Origin: Alitta virens
Lineage: Eukaryota; Annelida; Polychaeta; Phyllodocida; Nereididae
Assembly (NCBI GenBank): GCA_932294295.1
Contig: OW028574.1
Location: 29,954,145-30,018,144, forward strand
Direction of reading: 5' to 3'
DNA length: 64,000 nt
Shown here one piece after another: positions 61,402 to 64,000 of the stretch. Position 1 is the stretch's first letter; each line of letters begins with the position of its first letter. A program made the translations under genes and the position numbers. The notes beneath the pieces were generated by a model that made no database searches, was not told where the DNA came from, and saw nothing but the letters and a program-made list of their open reading frames with translations.

Positions 61402-62587
61402 TTTAGTTTTGTTGAGTGTGGTAAAACAGATAAGGCACAACAAACAGAATGAGCTCATACAGGGAGGAATTGGTCAATTTTATGCAGAAATTAAATCTCC
61501 TTCATTCTGTGAGCGAATCAAGTTCATCTGAAAAACAAAGGCAAACAGATGAACATTTCTACCCGAAGTTATCAGGATCAGCCAAATCTGGCAAGGCAAT
61601 AAACCTTCTGACCAGGCTGACCATTGGTCATTTCCTCTGCTGACCTGCTTGCTCTATCATTCCTTTAACGAAATAACAAAGAGTGTGGTATAATGCAGAT
61701 ATAACTTCAGCCCCGGAATGCAATTATCATCGAGGCAATCGCAACGTCATGACCGAGCCATCCATGCATGTTAACACTAATTTATCATCGTTTGTAATAT
61801 TTACGAAACTTCAAAAATGTCATTTTTACTACCACGACCACTGCCACTGGCAGTCCATGCAGCTCTGGTGATGAGGGCTTTGCAAATTTGTGAAGTTTAA
61901 CAAGAAATAGGGATTTCCATGCACACTTTAACTAGCATGTTTCCAAACTTCTAAGTAAGCAAATTCAAAAACGTCATTTGAAGTAAGCAACATTCAAAAA
62001 CGTCATTTTCACAAGCAAAAAAGAAAAGAAGAAAGTCTGCAAAGCTGTCTCTCTTTTATCTCTCTCTTGAACTCATCTGTAATTCCCCACCCTCAAAATA
62101 CAAGCAACCACACTGCACAATAAATGCCACAGAACATTTAAAACAGAGATTGCAGAAAAGCCACATAGAGCAGACACAGGATGTTGGCTGAGAAACTGAG
62201 TATCGAGTTGATTTGTTTTGCCTGATTTTCCTTTGAAGTTGCTCTGAAAGACTCACGATAGTTTAATGGGCTTTAGCTTGAGCCAGTACACAAGCTTTTA
62301 AGATTACTCCCTTTTTCTTTTTTGAAAGTGCTCTGAATTCAGCCTACCTGGTGCACACTGCTTTGCCACTGATTTTCTCTTTGCAGGAGAAAAATGCCTT
62401 TGCAATCACTCCCCACGGCACTCCATACAAGTCATCACAAGACAAAAATCTCCACAATCGATGTGAAGTTGAAGTTCATTGTTTATTTGAAATTACCTGC
62501 CACACAGGTTCATTGGTACAATTCCACAAATATCATGTAATATACCCCAAAAGTCAACATTACGATTTAATATAAATCTACATGATC

Positions 62588-62740
62588 AGTCCTGTATTTC
62601 AGCACCTAATGGGCTAATTAGGTCAGGCAGGGACCATGGCAATGACATGAAGGGTGAAACAGCCATCCAACTTTGGCTCGAGCCTGGGACCCAGTGGTTG
62701 GAAGCCCAGTGTGCTACCACTGAGCTAGATCCCCACCCCA
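62588..62740 (-). mobile_element. tRNA-derived SINE, copy 6
   Basis: On the - strand: GGGGATCTAGCTCAGTGGTA, CACTGGGTCCCAGGCTCGAG, ACCATGGTC/CCTGCCTGACC and AGGTGCTGAAATACAGGAC. It has an intact head and lacks the last 30 bp of the tail seen in copy 5. Confidence 0.85.
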
Positions 62741-64000
62741 CATAATCATATGATAATACTACTTTGCATCTCAGTGCACAAACATCACATTCTGTAGCTC
62801 CATTACTGTTTCCCATCATGGAACTTTTTAATCGTGACACTTTTCTCTTATACATACACTTGGATCAGACTAAAAACACAGATAGGTGCACGAGGTCACC
62901 ACATGACCCAGTTCTGGTGGTGACAAGAACATAATTACTGGACAAGGCGGCAATGCAGAGCAGTTGCTGAGCAGTGGCAAGCTGCAGGTCATTGACAAAG
63001 TGGCAGTGAGCTGCTGAGGCAAGCAGAGAGGAAGCGGCCAGCGATGCTCTGGTGCCTCGCATCCTGAGAAGCGTGGAGACACATGGTCAGCATCAAGACC
63101 AGCTGCACCAACATCCGCATCCATCACTCAGCAGCATCCAAAAGTATCTTGTCCAATCCTGTTCCTCCAATAAACATTTTACAGCAACTCCAAAGGACCC
63201 TGATGCCCCACTCAATTATAACTGACCCTTGGCATAGGTGTCACTTAAGACCCTGACCACACCTGACTTACCTTCAATTTACTATGGCAAATATTAAAGT
63301 CTCTATGCGAGGTCATTAGTCAATTTAAACTGCCCCATGAAGATGACTAACCCCCCCCCCCCCACCTCAAAAAGGGGGAGAGCACTTCTTCGTCCCTCAC
63401 CTAGAGTTAGTGGCTTCCAATATCCTGTCTAAGGCATCATTTATGTTATCCATTCAGCTGTTAAACATCTACACCGTTTTATATCAAATTAATTTACTGC
63501 CATCTCAGAATAAATATCATCATATAATGTGGAATATTGAGGTTTTTTCAATAGAAATCTGCTCTATGATCACTTCAGAAATAAAGTCTGCAAATCGACC
63601 AAATAGTTCTACTCATAATCTGTTTTGACTAAGAACACATCTAAAGTATATTTACTTTATTTCAAGTTCGACAAACGGGACATATCTATGAAAAAAGCCT
63701 GTATATCATTAATGCCATTTAAAAACTGTCAGAAGACAAGTTATATGTAACACTCAATCAATGCAATTGTCAATAAATTCCAACAAATGTAATTCATTGA
63801 CTGACAGTCATATATACAGCTATAATCACAGAAAATATCACATTTCAGTTTCCTCGGAGAACCACATTGACAGGTTGCTGTGTTGCGGCGAAATTAAATG
63901 AAAGGAAGATAGGAAAGCAAATATTGATATGGGAAAAAAGGATGGCCAAAAAAAGGAAATGATTGGTGAACCAAAATGGAAAATGGAACGGTCATGTGGA

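Larger units (their letters stand above)
60453..64000 (-). other. Probable PPHLN1 upstream intron or 5' region
   Basis: Because the 60.4-kb exon begins mid-codon with a strong acceptor, this stretch should be intron or contain an unrecognised 5' exon. It holds two SINE copies (61218 and 62588) and a C-run at about 63352-63363. The -strand frames at 62865-63127 show no recognisable domain. Confidence 0.45.

Overview
This window is eukaryotic genomic DNA from an animal, most likely an invertebrate. It is AT-rich, its genes are split into short exons by GT-AG introns of 80 bp to about 24 kb, and its introns are full of small transposons. The sequence does not let me name the species. There are no bacterial operons, CRISPR arrays, or rRNA or tRNA genes.

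Two protein-coding genes can be rebuilt exon by exon with consistent splice phases. They converge tail to tail. On the + strand, positions 1-5900 hold the last nine coding exons of an ABC transporter of subfamily A: the final membrane segment, the whole second nucleotide-binding domain and the C-terminal tail. By eye its C-terminal half looks most like the ABCA5 type. Its 3' UTR may reach a poly(A) signal at 9101.

On the - strand, from about 9.77 kb to beyond 60.4 kb, lies an ortholog of periphilin-1 (PPHLN1). In vertebrates this is a subunit of the HUSH silencing complex, with TASOR and MPP8. Nine coding exons are proposed, giving 542 residues in the window. An Arg/Ser-rich disordered region leads into the diagnostic C-terminal helical domain. 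The two 5'-most exons (36.5 kb and 60.4 kb) rest on splice signals and phase only. The start codon is not located and is probably beyond the right edge.

The rest is intron or intergenic DNA holding many small mobile elements. These include a Tc1-type element at 47541-49159 with a single-base frameshift in an otherwise full-length 340-residue transposase. There is a tRNA-derived SINE family with six copies, all in the same orientation as the PPHLN1 transcript. There are several MITE or foldback families: a TA-flanked family of about 370 bp, a hairpin family of about 150 bp, a family ending in TTGGCTGTAA, a family ending in GTTATA, a pogo-like element and an element of about 826 bp with terminal inverted repeats. 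Two CpG-rich blocks (about 15.1-15.7 kb and 43.4-44.3 kb) stand out inside PPHLN1 introns and could be internal promoters. I found no previously undescribed biological system. The most notable points are the divergent periphilin gene with its transposon-laden introns, and the near-intact Tc1 copy.
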